Origin: Toxotes chatareus
Taxonomy: Eukaryota > Chordata > Actinopteri > Toxotidae
Assembly: GCA_016801885.1 (NCBI GenBank)
Contig: CM028903.1
Span: 13,068,535-13,132,534 of the forward strand
Direction of reading: 5' to 3'
Length of the DNA stretch: 64,000 nt
In this document: one piece after another, positions 22,444 through 34,400 of the stretch
How positions within the stretch are numbered: the first letter of the stretch is position 1
Layout of the letters: each line of letters opens with the position of its first letter
Position numbers and translations under genes: made by a program
The notes under the pieces: model-generated
The model's input: the letters and a program-made list of their open reading frames with translations, nothing else
Databases searched by the model: none
Told to the model about the DNA's origin: nothing

Positions 22444-25400
22444 GAGGGGCAGGGTGTGTGTCATATAACTACTTGGTGCTTTAGTGTGGTACCATGTGCA
22501 GATGTTAGCATACAGTATGCACATGTGTATTTACAGTAATGTAGAATAACCATACCTGAGTCTGTCAACCAGTAGTTTGTACAAACTGAAACACAGCAAG
22601 TTGTGTTTCAAACGAATTTCCCCACGGGGATTAATAAAGTATTCTCTATCTATCTATCTAGGAGATGGGTGTGTTTTGAACTCGGACCCTGTGGGTTGTA
22701 GGCTGCATATGTGCATATATGTTTGGATGTGTGTTTATATATATGTATGTGAGTGTTTCTGAGAAACAGACAGTCAAAGGCAGTATGTGTGTCTCCCTGT
22801 TGGATATATTCTATGTTTTCTGTGTAGGGAAATACTGTGTGTGTGTGGATGTAGACTGTATGCATTATGCAGACCTAGGAGAGCCTTGTGCTATAAATAA
22901 AACAGGGCTGCAGTGTGCTCACTGGCGGAATAATCTATCTGACACTATGGAGAAAAAGAGAGAGAGAGAGAGGGAATGGGGGAGACAGAAAGAAGAAGAG
23001 CTTGGACAGAGAGGCAGGAATGTAAGACAGGTGAAGATGGAGAGAAAACGGAAAAGAGAAACTAAAGAAGAGGAAGGAACAGGGGCAAGGACTCAGCAGG
23101 AGAGCGAGAACTTGTGCTGAGGGAGAATGAGAAGAGTGGCTTATCCACAGGGCCTCAAGCACAAGTACATAGCACCATGAAACAGCTAAGACTCATATTC
23201 AAAAGGGCAGTAATGTCTTTCCTCAATATCTCCTTGGGTAATTTGCCACCCATGCCTGTTTCAATCTCTCTCTTCTGTATCGGCAAGGAATAAAATAACA
23301 AAATGATAAAATAATCAATTCTAAGCTGTACTTGACCTACAAGCTTGATTCCTAAGTTGTCTTATACCCTCACAAATGTCATCTTCAAAGACATTATATA
23401 GGTATACCATGGAAGTATTTGTTTTTCAAGGACATTTGAGTCAAACCAGTGACATGATGATGATGACAGGGTTGTCTCATTAATATCTGGGTCACCAGTT
23501 TACCCAGTTTTTACAGGCTCTGTCCATACAGGTCGGCAAGCATTATATATTAGACTTTTCTATATGAAAAATCTGTATGAAGGTCACAGTAATCTGCCGT
23601 TGTATAATGTGTATATTGTATGTACATTTTTACATATCGGTAAGTATATGCATGTATGTGTGTGCGTACGTATAAATATGCGTCCATGTGCAGGCATGTA
23701 AGCACAGAAACGCATGTTTGTATTCATTAGGCTCATTATTTGTCTGTTTATATGTTTCTGTAAAAGAATAATCATATGGGCTGGGAATGGGGTTGCATAC
23801 TGTATATGATTTCAGGCCTGTTGTACATTCTGTGCATCTTTTGTGTAATCTACTAATGACAGCACTTTATTTAACATCTATATATTATACAATTACACTT
23901 TTCATTATGTTAGTATGAAAATGACTGTGGCTCCTGACTTAGAGAAGAGCCTAATATTAATGAGAGTCTAATAATGAAAAAAAATACCGTGCACAACTGT
24001 CTAAATCTCACAAAATGTCTTCCATCTCTCCTTCTCCTCTGCTTCAATGTATTTCTGCAATCTACATATGATCAGAATTGTCTTTTCTAAATGAATATTT
24101 AGTAAGAAAACTCAACAATGTGATTGCTCTCCCTGCCAGGTCATGGAATTGAAGGGTCAGATGATCCATGTGCCCGAGTCCTGCTCTCTGATGTTTCTGG
24201 GTTCGCCACGTGTTGATAAGTTGGAGGAGCTGATGGGCAGGGGCCTCCACCTGTCAGATATCCCCATCCACGATGCTACGCGGGACGTTATCCTGGTGGG
24301 GGAGCAGGCCAAGGCCCAGGATGGCCTGAAGAAAAGAATGGACAAACTCAAGGTAAAATGATTGCTAGTTAACTCTGGTTCTGCGTCTATTTACAGAACA
24401 GAAAACTTAGGTTTATTCAGTTAGCTACTGTGAAAAAAAAGGATTACCAGTAGTCTGTTAGATTTTTTGCTTCTTTGTGGCTTCTTGTTGTAAGACAGCG
24501 TGTAATCTGAACACATGATCCAAGCGTTATTTTATAAATTGGTGCTTGTGTCACAGGTAGCACTGGTAAAATGTTTTGACGTGATTTAGGGGACATTTTC
24601 AGTATGTTTTGTAGGTCACTGATGCAGCAACTGTGGTGACTGGTTAAATCTCAGTGTTGCCTGTTTAAATTCTGGCTAGAAGATCATGGCTCCTGGGACT
24701 TGCTCTTATAATTGACTTTCAAAGTACCCTTGAGCAAGTGACTGAATCTTGACCCAATCCTATGCATCTGCTCACTGCATCACTCCCTCTCTGCAAATAC
24801 TCCCCCAGGCCACTGTTATAAATAGCTATATCTTTGTCGACATGCCTGCTTGAACAATGGTATAGCTCTGCATCAGACAGACTTGGCATTCTGGCATCGC
24901 CCACAGATACAAATAAGCATATGCAGAAACACACAATCAAAAAAATAAATCAAACTAATACACAAATACATTTACACACACCAGCAGTTTTAATTTGGTG
25001 CAGTACTCCCACATCTCAACATAGTTGTCATCAGGGCCTTCATCGGAGCAAAGCACACAGAACAAAACCTCCTAATCTCCTTCTCTCCTCTCCTGTCCTC
25101 TCCTCTCCAAGGCCACATTAGAACGAACTCACCAGGCGCTGGAGGAGGAAAAGAGGAGAACCGTGGATCTCCTTTACTCCATATTTCCAGGTGATGTGGC
25201 ACAGAAACTGTGGCAGGGTCAGCCGGTGCCCGCTCGCAAATTTGATGACGTCACCATGCTGTTCTCGGACATCGTGGGTTTTACTGCTGTGTGTGCCCAG
25301 TGCACACCGATGCAGGTCATCTCCATGCTGAACGAGCTTTACACACGCTTCGACTACCAGTGTGGCATCCTGGATGTTTACAAGGTCAGTGGACAGAAAG

Positions 25401-28400
25401 ATGCACATAGTTTGCTTTATGTGATGAAGTAATACCTGTTGACTGTGAAACAATGGGATATCAGTTAGGAAGGCAGTTTGATTTGCAAGGAAGGTCAGAA
25501 GCCGGGGGGTGCTGCAAAGATGTAAATGGCTTTATTGGTTTATGAGCACACCTGTGCAGAATGAGGGCATCATCAAATATTAATTGTTTTCCAGGAAGTG
25601 ACAGTTTCCCAGAAAGGTAGAGCCCTCACTTCTTGGAGTTTTTAAAGTGTTAGCACTTGGTTTAGATCAGCCAAACCTTTAGGGTGTGTACTGGATATAG
25701 TTGTGTATGTGTGTACTCTATGTGTGTGTGCTTGTGTTGTGGAAAAAGTAACTGACTAATGGCCAGTCTGTGGGAGCTTAACAAAGATGTGTCAATATTG
25801 TCCATCTGACAGTGTGGGTTTGGGCCTGGTTACAGTCATCATTGTAGTCTGCTGTCTTTCCCTCTCTTTATTCTTGCCTTCTATCATCAGATGGCGTCTT
25901 TCTCTTCATTCCTGCTCTTTCCACATTTGCCTTTCTCTGTCGTCACCTAGCCATCATCTTTCCTCTCTATCTCATTACCTCTGTCCCTGTGGCAACAACA
26001 TATACTCGGCACTTTCCCATAAAACACGATTTTCCTCTGTGTTATCTCTCAGAAGTGTCTCAGATGTCTGGAGGAAAGGAAGAAGAGATAGAGAGAGGAA
26101 GGCAGACAGATTGAATGTATGTAAGAGGGTTTATGTGCATAGCAGTGGAAGAGCGAGTGTGTGTGGGCAAAAGGGAAAGCGGGAACAGGAGGACATGGTG
26201 AAGAGATTGAGGCACCCATATGCTGCCATTGTCATGGTTACTGTCGAAATGATTTAGCCAGTGGCGGGCCTAAATGAGAGCAGTTTGTCTCCTAGTTTTC
26301 TTTATTCCCTCCATTCTCTCCCCCTGTGCCATCTATTTTTTTTCTTTGTAAGCACTCTGTCAGCTGTCATGACACCTAGCTAACTGGTTCCGCTGGAATT
26401 ATGGCAACACATCCCTGAAAGTGGCACTCATGATTTTCTTTATTCACATTTACTCATTTGGCTACAGGAAGTAATTCTTAAACGAGGAAGACTTGCTGCT
26501 ACCACAATCCCAAGTCCAAACAAGCAGTATGAATGACTTGGTTTCATGGTTCAAATCTTAGTTCATCTGCATATGAATCTGTTGTTTACTATCGTTTTAT
26601 TAAACAAATATGTATTGAGAATTAACCTGCTCCATTGTTGTCTGAGCAGCATTAAAAACACATTAATAAGCCACACCACTGCATTGAGTGACACATTCCT
26701 TGATTACAATGAACGTGGGCACTGTAGTTTATTTTGAGTCAATCCCACATACACCCTTCTGCTGCTGTGAGCATTCACTAAATGTGTTTTAATCTGCCAC
26801 TGAAAATAGTTCCCAGCAGAGCCACTACTCACTCTCATGTATGTCTTCAATGGGACTGAGAGCCACAGACAGCCAAGGGAAGTAATAAAGTTGGATGATA
26901 CATTGTTGGTTTTGACCTTTTTATAAGATTTGTTGACAGTAAGAATAATATGGAATAAAACCAGTTATTCTTGAATATCGTTTATGGTTTCCTGCAAACA
27001 AATACAATAAAATAAACACACTTGTCGTGTTTTTAATACAGTTTTTTAAAATGTGTAACTGACTTTAAAAACATTTAATAAGACTTAAGCTATGGTGAAA
27101 ATGGGCTCTGTTTGTGGCAATACATGGTTAAGATGAAGTTGCATTTGGATATGGGATATTTTTTTTTTTACTTCTCAGGCTGGGTCAGAAGCAGCACAAG
27201 AGATCCTCTCCAAATGCTCCCCAACCCTTGCTGTGAAAGATGTAGGCCTAGAGTGAGAAACAGACAGATACTGTAGTTCTTACATTACAAGAGCTTTTAA
27301 CACTCAGTGGAGATCGTATGAGTCATTAAATTACCACTTATTTCTCTTCTTATTTCTCATACAGATCGAGACGATAGGTGACGCCTACTGTGTGGCAGGA
27401 GGACTTCACAAGAAGGTTGACAGTCACGCAAAGCCAATTGCTCACATGGCTCTGAAGATGATGGAGCTCTCCGAGGAAGTGTTGACACCTGATGGGAAAC
27501 CTATCAAGGTGAGTTTTGATTCATGCTGCACCATGCAGTGTCTGAGGCGGTTACGTATGTAACTGACATAAGGCTGGTTGGGTGGTTCCAAAGGTCTGTG
27601 AGGTTTCTCTTTATTCTTTAAAGCTGCCATATGATCATTGAAAGAAACTTGATGTTAAAGCCACCCAGAACTTTAAAGATAGGAAAGGATGCATATGCCA
27701 ATTTTAGAGCATTTAAAGGACTCTAAAAAGCCTGATCCTTCCCCAGCTCTGTGCTCTGCGCTGTTAGCACATATAAACTAGTCTAATTAGCTTAAATTAT
27801 CTCCCTATTGGCTATTTTCTTGTTCATGTGTGCATTTATTGTATTTCATATTCCTGCATTTCTTGTAGTTTTTACTCAGACCTTCCTTCCTCCATAATGA
27901 CACTGCTGTAACACATTTGTTTGGCTACATGACTTGATAGCGGTGTTTGGAGATGTGCATTTCTGTTTGCTTTGTTCGTCAATGCAGCCCCCTGTTTGCT
28001 ATGTCCATATCATTATCTCTGTGTGCCTTTACATTTAGTTTGCTTTATTTTACATATTTAATATATTCCGTGTTTGTCTGCCAGTCATCTCTATCTCGGT
28101 AGGGAACTTTGTCTCCAGCTGTACTTGTATTAGCTATATTGTATGTCTGACTTCGTGCATGTGGGAAAATTGAATTGTTGCTACTGTTCTGGATTCACAA
28201 TGGAAAAAACAGGTAAATGTTTTGTACACCTGGTGATTATCCCAAGAAAAAAATGGTGCGTGATCTGCAGTTTTGTGGTAATTTTTTTCTTTCTTTTTTT
28301 TTTTTTTTTGTTACACACCAGCACCTGACTGTGACTTATTGGGCTGTTATTCTCAACTTGTACAAACACAGAAGGTTTTCCTTTTCGGTACATTGTGGTG

Positions 28401-31400
28401 TCCTTAATTACCGCAAAGTGAACATACACTGTGATTGATCAATCAGTCACCTGCTGAGCTGAATCACACAGACACATGTTGTCTTGTTATGAATAATTAC
28501 AATAAAACAGTTTAAACAATCGCTTTACTAAGTACATGGCTTTTGCAGTGTGATGTTTTGCCACTGTGCAATTTCACTGAAGCTTAATAAGCCTAATATT
28601 ACATATTTTATAGAAAATAAAAATGTGACCATTTCCTCTGATGCTTCCACTGCAAAAGCTTGCTCAAGCAATTTTGTGCTGACATCTGACATCTTCAAAT
28701 ATTTTATTTTGTCGCATCAACAATCTAAAATCCAGAGACATTCAGTTTACTATCATGTACGACAACGTAAATCATCACATCTTCACATTATAGAAGCTAA
28801 AAACAGCAAATACACTTGACATTTTTGCTTAAAATATCACTAAAACAATTATTCGATCATCAGAGTAATTTTCTGTTCACAGACTAAATAATTAATCATC
28901 TAATTGTTTCAGCTCTAGGGGTAGCCAGTATTGCCATTACTTCTTCCTGCTGAGAACAGTTTCATGCCATCTTTAGACATTCGTGCCATATTGTAATTTT
29001 AACAGGTGGTAGTTTGGGACATGAGGGATTGTGCATCTGTGTGCCCGTGTTGGTATTTGCACATTATTGACTATTTTTCCATATCCACACTGATAGTCAA
29101 GGTTAGAGCACTACAGGCCGCATCGTGTGCAGTTGCCAAGGTAATAACAGAATACATCAGTGACTGGAAGGGATGATGTTGTGATTGACATATTGGTATA
29201 TTCTGGTGATGGAGACGGATGGATGGGTTTATGAAAAGGGGAAGATGGATATTGGTATAGGGTATCAGTGTTTTCATTTTCATAAAGAGAGACATTGATA
29301 GAGAAATCCCTCACTTTTATGGCATTGGAGATTGGTCATGATTTTGCATTTAGCTTAGTGTTACTTGGAGTGACCTTTTCATGCGCTCTTAGAAATGTCA
29401 TCAACAATTCTCGATCATTTCCCCACTCTTTCTTTGTTGAGAAATATCTGGCACGTGTCTCATCAGTAAACACCACTCTGTGGATCCAAATTAAAAAGTA
29501 ATAAAATATTTTGCATTAATAAAAAAATGATGTTGAACTCTCTCAGTGTTCAGTTTGTGATTGAAATTTTTAATCAGCTAGTTAGTGTTTGGGGATTACA
29601 ACTTATTAACACGTTGATTAAGATGTTCGAAACCTTTTGAACAACAAGTGGAGTATTTATATGCAGAGTGCATTTTAGATCAAGGTTCAATACAAAACCA
29701 CATACTGTAATTCTACATTAAATGTGAACTGGCACATCTCAGTGTTTGGCCTAGCATCAGAAAATCCAGAAGCTCTCAGTACTATAATCAATTTTTAATT
29801 TTATTTTTAGTAGAAAAAAAAACACATTTCCTGTAGTTTTAAGGGGGAAAATAGGAGAAATAATAAACATAATAATAAAAGATGCTGTGAAACAGAATTT
29901 TTTTTTTTAGTTTTTGGTGCTAATGATTCAGAGGCGTTTGTTTTTGTGAAATGAGGAAGAGATATGGTGCACTGTAATGGTGTGTGTCTGTGTTCGAGTT
30001 ATGCTTATTTTCCTCTCAGCCAGGTGCATGTGTCATTCAACCGAAAGCACTATAGAATCAACAGTAGGACTACAAGCAGCATGCAGCTGTGTTTGTGTCT
30101 GTGGATGTTTCTTAATGTAGATACATTTGTGTTTACAGTGGACATATGATTATATGTGTGCTGTGTGGGTGTACATATGTGATGTTTTTTCCTCCTCCAT
30201 TTTGTGTGGCTGACAGTGTATTCACCTCATGCAACCTCTTGATTGCTTGATTGACATTTTTTTTTAACGGTCTGTAGTTTATGTTGCACATAAATTTGCT
30301 GTGTGCTGGACAGTATACAATATAACAAGTTCCTTTTGGTTTATTTTCTTAACCGTCATGGTTTATTTTTGCATGTTGGCAATGGGACACTGAAAACAGT
30401 TATAGTCTACAGTCTGCTTTTCATCACATGCTCTGCAGCTGGTACTGTGAGTGCTGATCCACCTTCAGCAGGTAATGCTGCTAAGGTTCATTGTTAAGAC
30501 AAAATTAACATTTAAATTGTCAGTTGTGGAACTACATTTAACTGGTCTTATGTATTTACAGAGTGATGGTTGATATTACATATGTTATCTAGTTAAAAGC
30601 CAACTGAATGGTGCATGACTAAAGAGAGAGAGAGGGACAGAAAAGATGAGGATACATAAGTGGGGAGGGATAGCAAGAGGCACAGCTGAGGGAATTGAGT
30701 TTAAACCTCTTATGTTAATTTCAGTAAAATGAAAAGGGGACACAGGATATCATATATTTATGTCTCAGACCAGTCTCTGTCAAGGTCACCCATCACTCTA
30801 GGCTGCCTTGGTAGCTTAGCGGGCCAGGGTGCTTACGTGTAATGCTATAAATATAAGTCAAAGTCATTACCTACAATATGTTGCATTTTTGTCACAGATC
30901 ATCAGTGAAACACAACCTACAAATGCAGCGTGGTAAAGGAGAAAGACATTTGGAACGGTCTCGTCGTGCTCTATCTTACATTTTACCATATTCAGTCATA
31001 ACACATGATAGGGATGTTGATGTTCTATGTTTTTCTTACTGTGGACAACTCTCATGAAATAGAAATAGCCCCCCACAAGTGCACTATTTACTTCTGTTTG
31101 AGTAACATTTTCTAAAAATTGCAATGCTCTGTTGTTTCAGCAAACGACTGAGCCTTTTTTAAAAATGAAACTATATATTTGCAACTTGTTTTTAAATATC
31201 CAGAAGTATTAAATGGGCTTGGAGCTGAGTGCCTTCCACAAAGGGAAACTGGAAAGAGATAAAACACTGTTCAAGATATTGCTGCTTTTGTTCTTTTTGT
31301 GGTATCTGTTGTCAATACGAAAAATATAGAATAACACAGCCTTATTCTTTTAACACTGCAACTTCAGTTGAAATGACTGATCCTGTTTTGATGCTTGAGA

Positions 31401-34400
31401 AGGCTCCTTTTTCTTTTTTTGCCACCAAGGACATGTGGTTTTGACTTGTTTAAAAATATGCATAGAGAATGACACAGACACAGACAAAACGTGTACGTGA
31501 GCGAGAGGCTAAGACAGATAGCTGATGAATAACAGACAGGACACTGTTCTGTGCACTGCTGTGCTCCTAACATTGTCCATTTGTCTCAAAATAGAAAGGC
31601 CTTGCCAAGCATTTTTGGCCTGCTCTCTTGCTCTTCCACTTTCTCTCTCTCTCTGTTTTTCCTCTTCCTCTCTTTATCTTTCCCTCCCCCCTCCTCTCTT
31701 TCCCTTGCTCTTTCCTCTGCAGCCTCTCTCTAACCCACCCCTTTCATTTTCCTCTGCAGTTTCTTATTGGCGTTTTCTCTCAGTTTTTATTCTTCTTCTG
31801 CTTTTATATATATATATTGCACTCTCCGTTATCCTCTCCTCTTTCTTATCTCTCGTCACTTCATTTTGGCATAAAGGAGAGATATAGAGATATTCAACAC
31901 TTCAGCATGATAAATGCCGTTCAGTGAGTGCACTCAACTCCAGCCAATGTTGCACTGTTATGCAAACTAGCATGAGAGCTGTGAGAGAAAACTGAGAGAA
32001 AATGTTTAGTGAGAGAGAGCAGAGTGATCCAGGGACATTGAGATAAATATACAGACCAGTGAGATGTCAAGAGAGAAACGTATATCGAAACAAAACGTTA
32101 TTTGTTTTCATCTATATTGCTGCTTCAATTTCAGGCATGTAGCACAATCTTTGCATATGTGTGTGCTTGTGTGTATGAGTGGCTGTATGAGTAGGTGAGT
32201 GGGTGTCAATATCAGGGATGTAGTGCTTATATTATCAGCACTAATAGGAATTGTGCCCAACCTTCAATGGTTTTCTCACTATAACCATTGTAGTAACTAT
32301 ATTATCTTCAATATATGATCAGTGCTACAAACTCTGAATACAGGCTTGTATTCACCTGAGATTATTAAATATATTATTATTATTATTAAATATAAAATAA
32401 TTCTTATTAGTGGATGCAAGAAAGCTAAGATTTTTTTCCTAACCATTATTTTCATAAAAGGTTAATCTGACTGTGTTGATTTGTCTATAAAATGTATAGA
32501 AAATGTTTCAGATTTCTTCTTGTGTCTCAAAGTTAAAGTTAAGTTTACAATAAATCAGTTAGCTGACTTTTTCCAGGACTAAAAACTGTAGTGTACAACT
32601 TTTCCCTATGACAATGCTTGTGTGTTATAGTATTATTTTGTGAGTGTAGGCTGAATGATTGTAGGCTAAATAACAGAAACAACTCTCTGTATAAACCACA
32701 CCAAAAACTACATCTTGCAAAGTTATCATAATGTTGATTCAACGCCTTTCCCAAAAAAAAACAAAACAAATATGAGCCTTGTAGCCTTCATAAAAGTAAG
32801 ACTTTACTTCTTAATAAACTGGTACCTGAGTACTTCCTCCTCTCTTTGCCTCATTCTGTCTCCATCTCTGTATCTTTCCGTCAGCTTGGCCAGAGGTTAG
32901 GATGTGATTGGTTGTCAGTGCTATTGTGCCGTTTGCTCATTGGCTTGCTGAAGGGCCATGTGCAGTGGATGCTGACTCATAGCAAAAAGAAAAAAAGAAG
33001 GGGAAGAGTGTTACTGTGTCTGTGTTTTGAGACTAAGAAATAAAGAGGAGAGTGGGCGCTGGATACAGATTTGTTTGTGTGTGTCTGTGAGTGGTTGTCT
33101 GTGGTAGAGACAGACAGACAAGTGCATGGCCATCTGTAAGCAGTTTAGCTGGAAAAATAGGTCACACTGGTGCACCTACCAGCCCGTTCTCTCTCGCTTT
33201 CTGTCTCTCTCGTTTTCTTTATCTGTCCTCCGGTGATGTCAAGGTTTTGCCATCTCATTATAGCTTTATTTTTGCCTCTCTCTGTCTCTCCATTGTCTTT
33301 ATTTCTGTCTTTCTGTCTGTCTGTGCTCTTTCTACCTCACTACCCCCATCGCCTGTTGTTGCCATGACTACCTTGCAGTGTGCTGGCATTCAAACAGTGG
33401 CGTTGGTTACCGAGGTGATGAGATGCTCAAGTAGATCATTAGAAATCTACTGGGTTCCACTGGCTTTTTTGTGTGTATACATATGTGTTTGTGTGTGTAT
33501 GGTATGTGTGAAGACTTGTTCCCAAGAGGAGGAAATCAATAGCTGGTCGAGTGGCCATGAAGTGGGATGGTCAAAGTGGAATGATGGCTAGATAGCTTTC
33601 ACTCTGCCTCCAGCCATTTATAGATTCATATTTCAGCCATATTATAACATGAGCACCATGTTGCTGCCCTATATCTGTTACCAAGGGGAGATGGAAAATT
33701 ATTTATTTCATTAATTTCCCTCCCTCACTCTTCCTATTTTAGGATTTTCATAACTCTGAAAATCTGCTGCCACAGAATATTAGATTAGATAAGAACCACT
33801 ACACTAATTTAGAAGTATGACTGTGACAATACATTTTTCATTCAGCGGATCAATGCACGCACAGCACTTCTGGTTCAAAAACAAGATAGCCCTTTGTGCC
33901 GCAGGTCAGTTCAGCGGGGAGATCCAATTCATTAACATTCACAGCATTGTCAGGTATGTTGTTGCAGTACAGGTTAGTCATATTAGCTGCCAGGATGAAT
34001 TAAATTCATGCTCAGAACATGAGTTTGCTCTTGTATCTTCAAAGCCAGACATGGCAGGTTAAGGCCATGTTTTCATCAGCAGTTGAAGCATCTGCTGTTT
34101 TTTTTTTCTTGGTTAAAGTCAGAAATTATAAACAACAACAACAACAACAACAAAAATCATTATCCTTTTCCAGGTTTTAACTTGCTTACTTATCCAACCA
34201 ACAATCCAAGACCTAAAGATATTCAGTTTCCACAGTTTCGTACATATAACAAAGAAAAGCATTAAATGTTCACATTTGAGAAGCTAGAATTAGCAAATGT
34301 CTTACAGTGTGCTTGATAAGTGACTAAAATAATTAATTCATAATCAAAATGCCTCCCAGTTACGGTTCTGTTATTGCTCTAATCTCTCTACCTCTTTATT

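Larger units (their letters stand above)
13016..24139 (+). other. gucy1a2: gucy1a2 intron 4 (11.1 kb)
   Basis: The longest intron, phase 0, donor gtaaag and acceptor ccctgccag, separating the regulatory-domain exon 4 from exon 5. It contains a palindromic interspersed repeat (15793-16090), a TG microsatellite (18457-18505), a pyrimidine-rich tract (20125-20345), a CA microsatellite (22401-22438), a retroposon 3' tail (22602-22662) and a purine-rich tract (22947-23110). No nested gene is seen on either strand. Confidence 0.85.
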
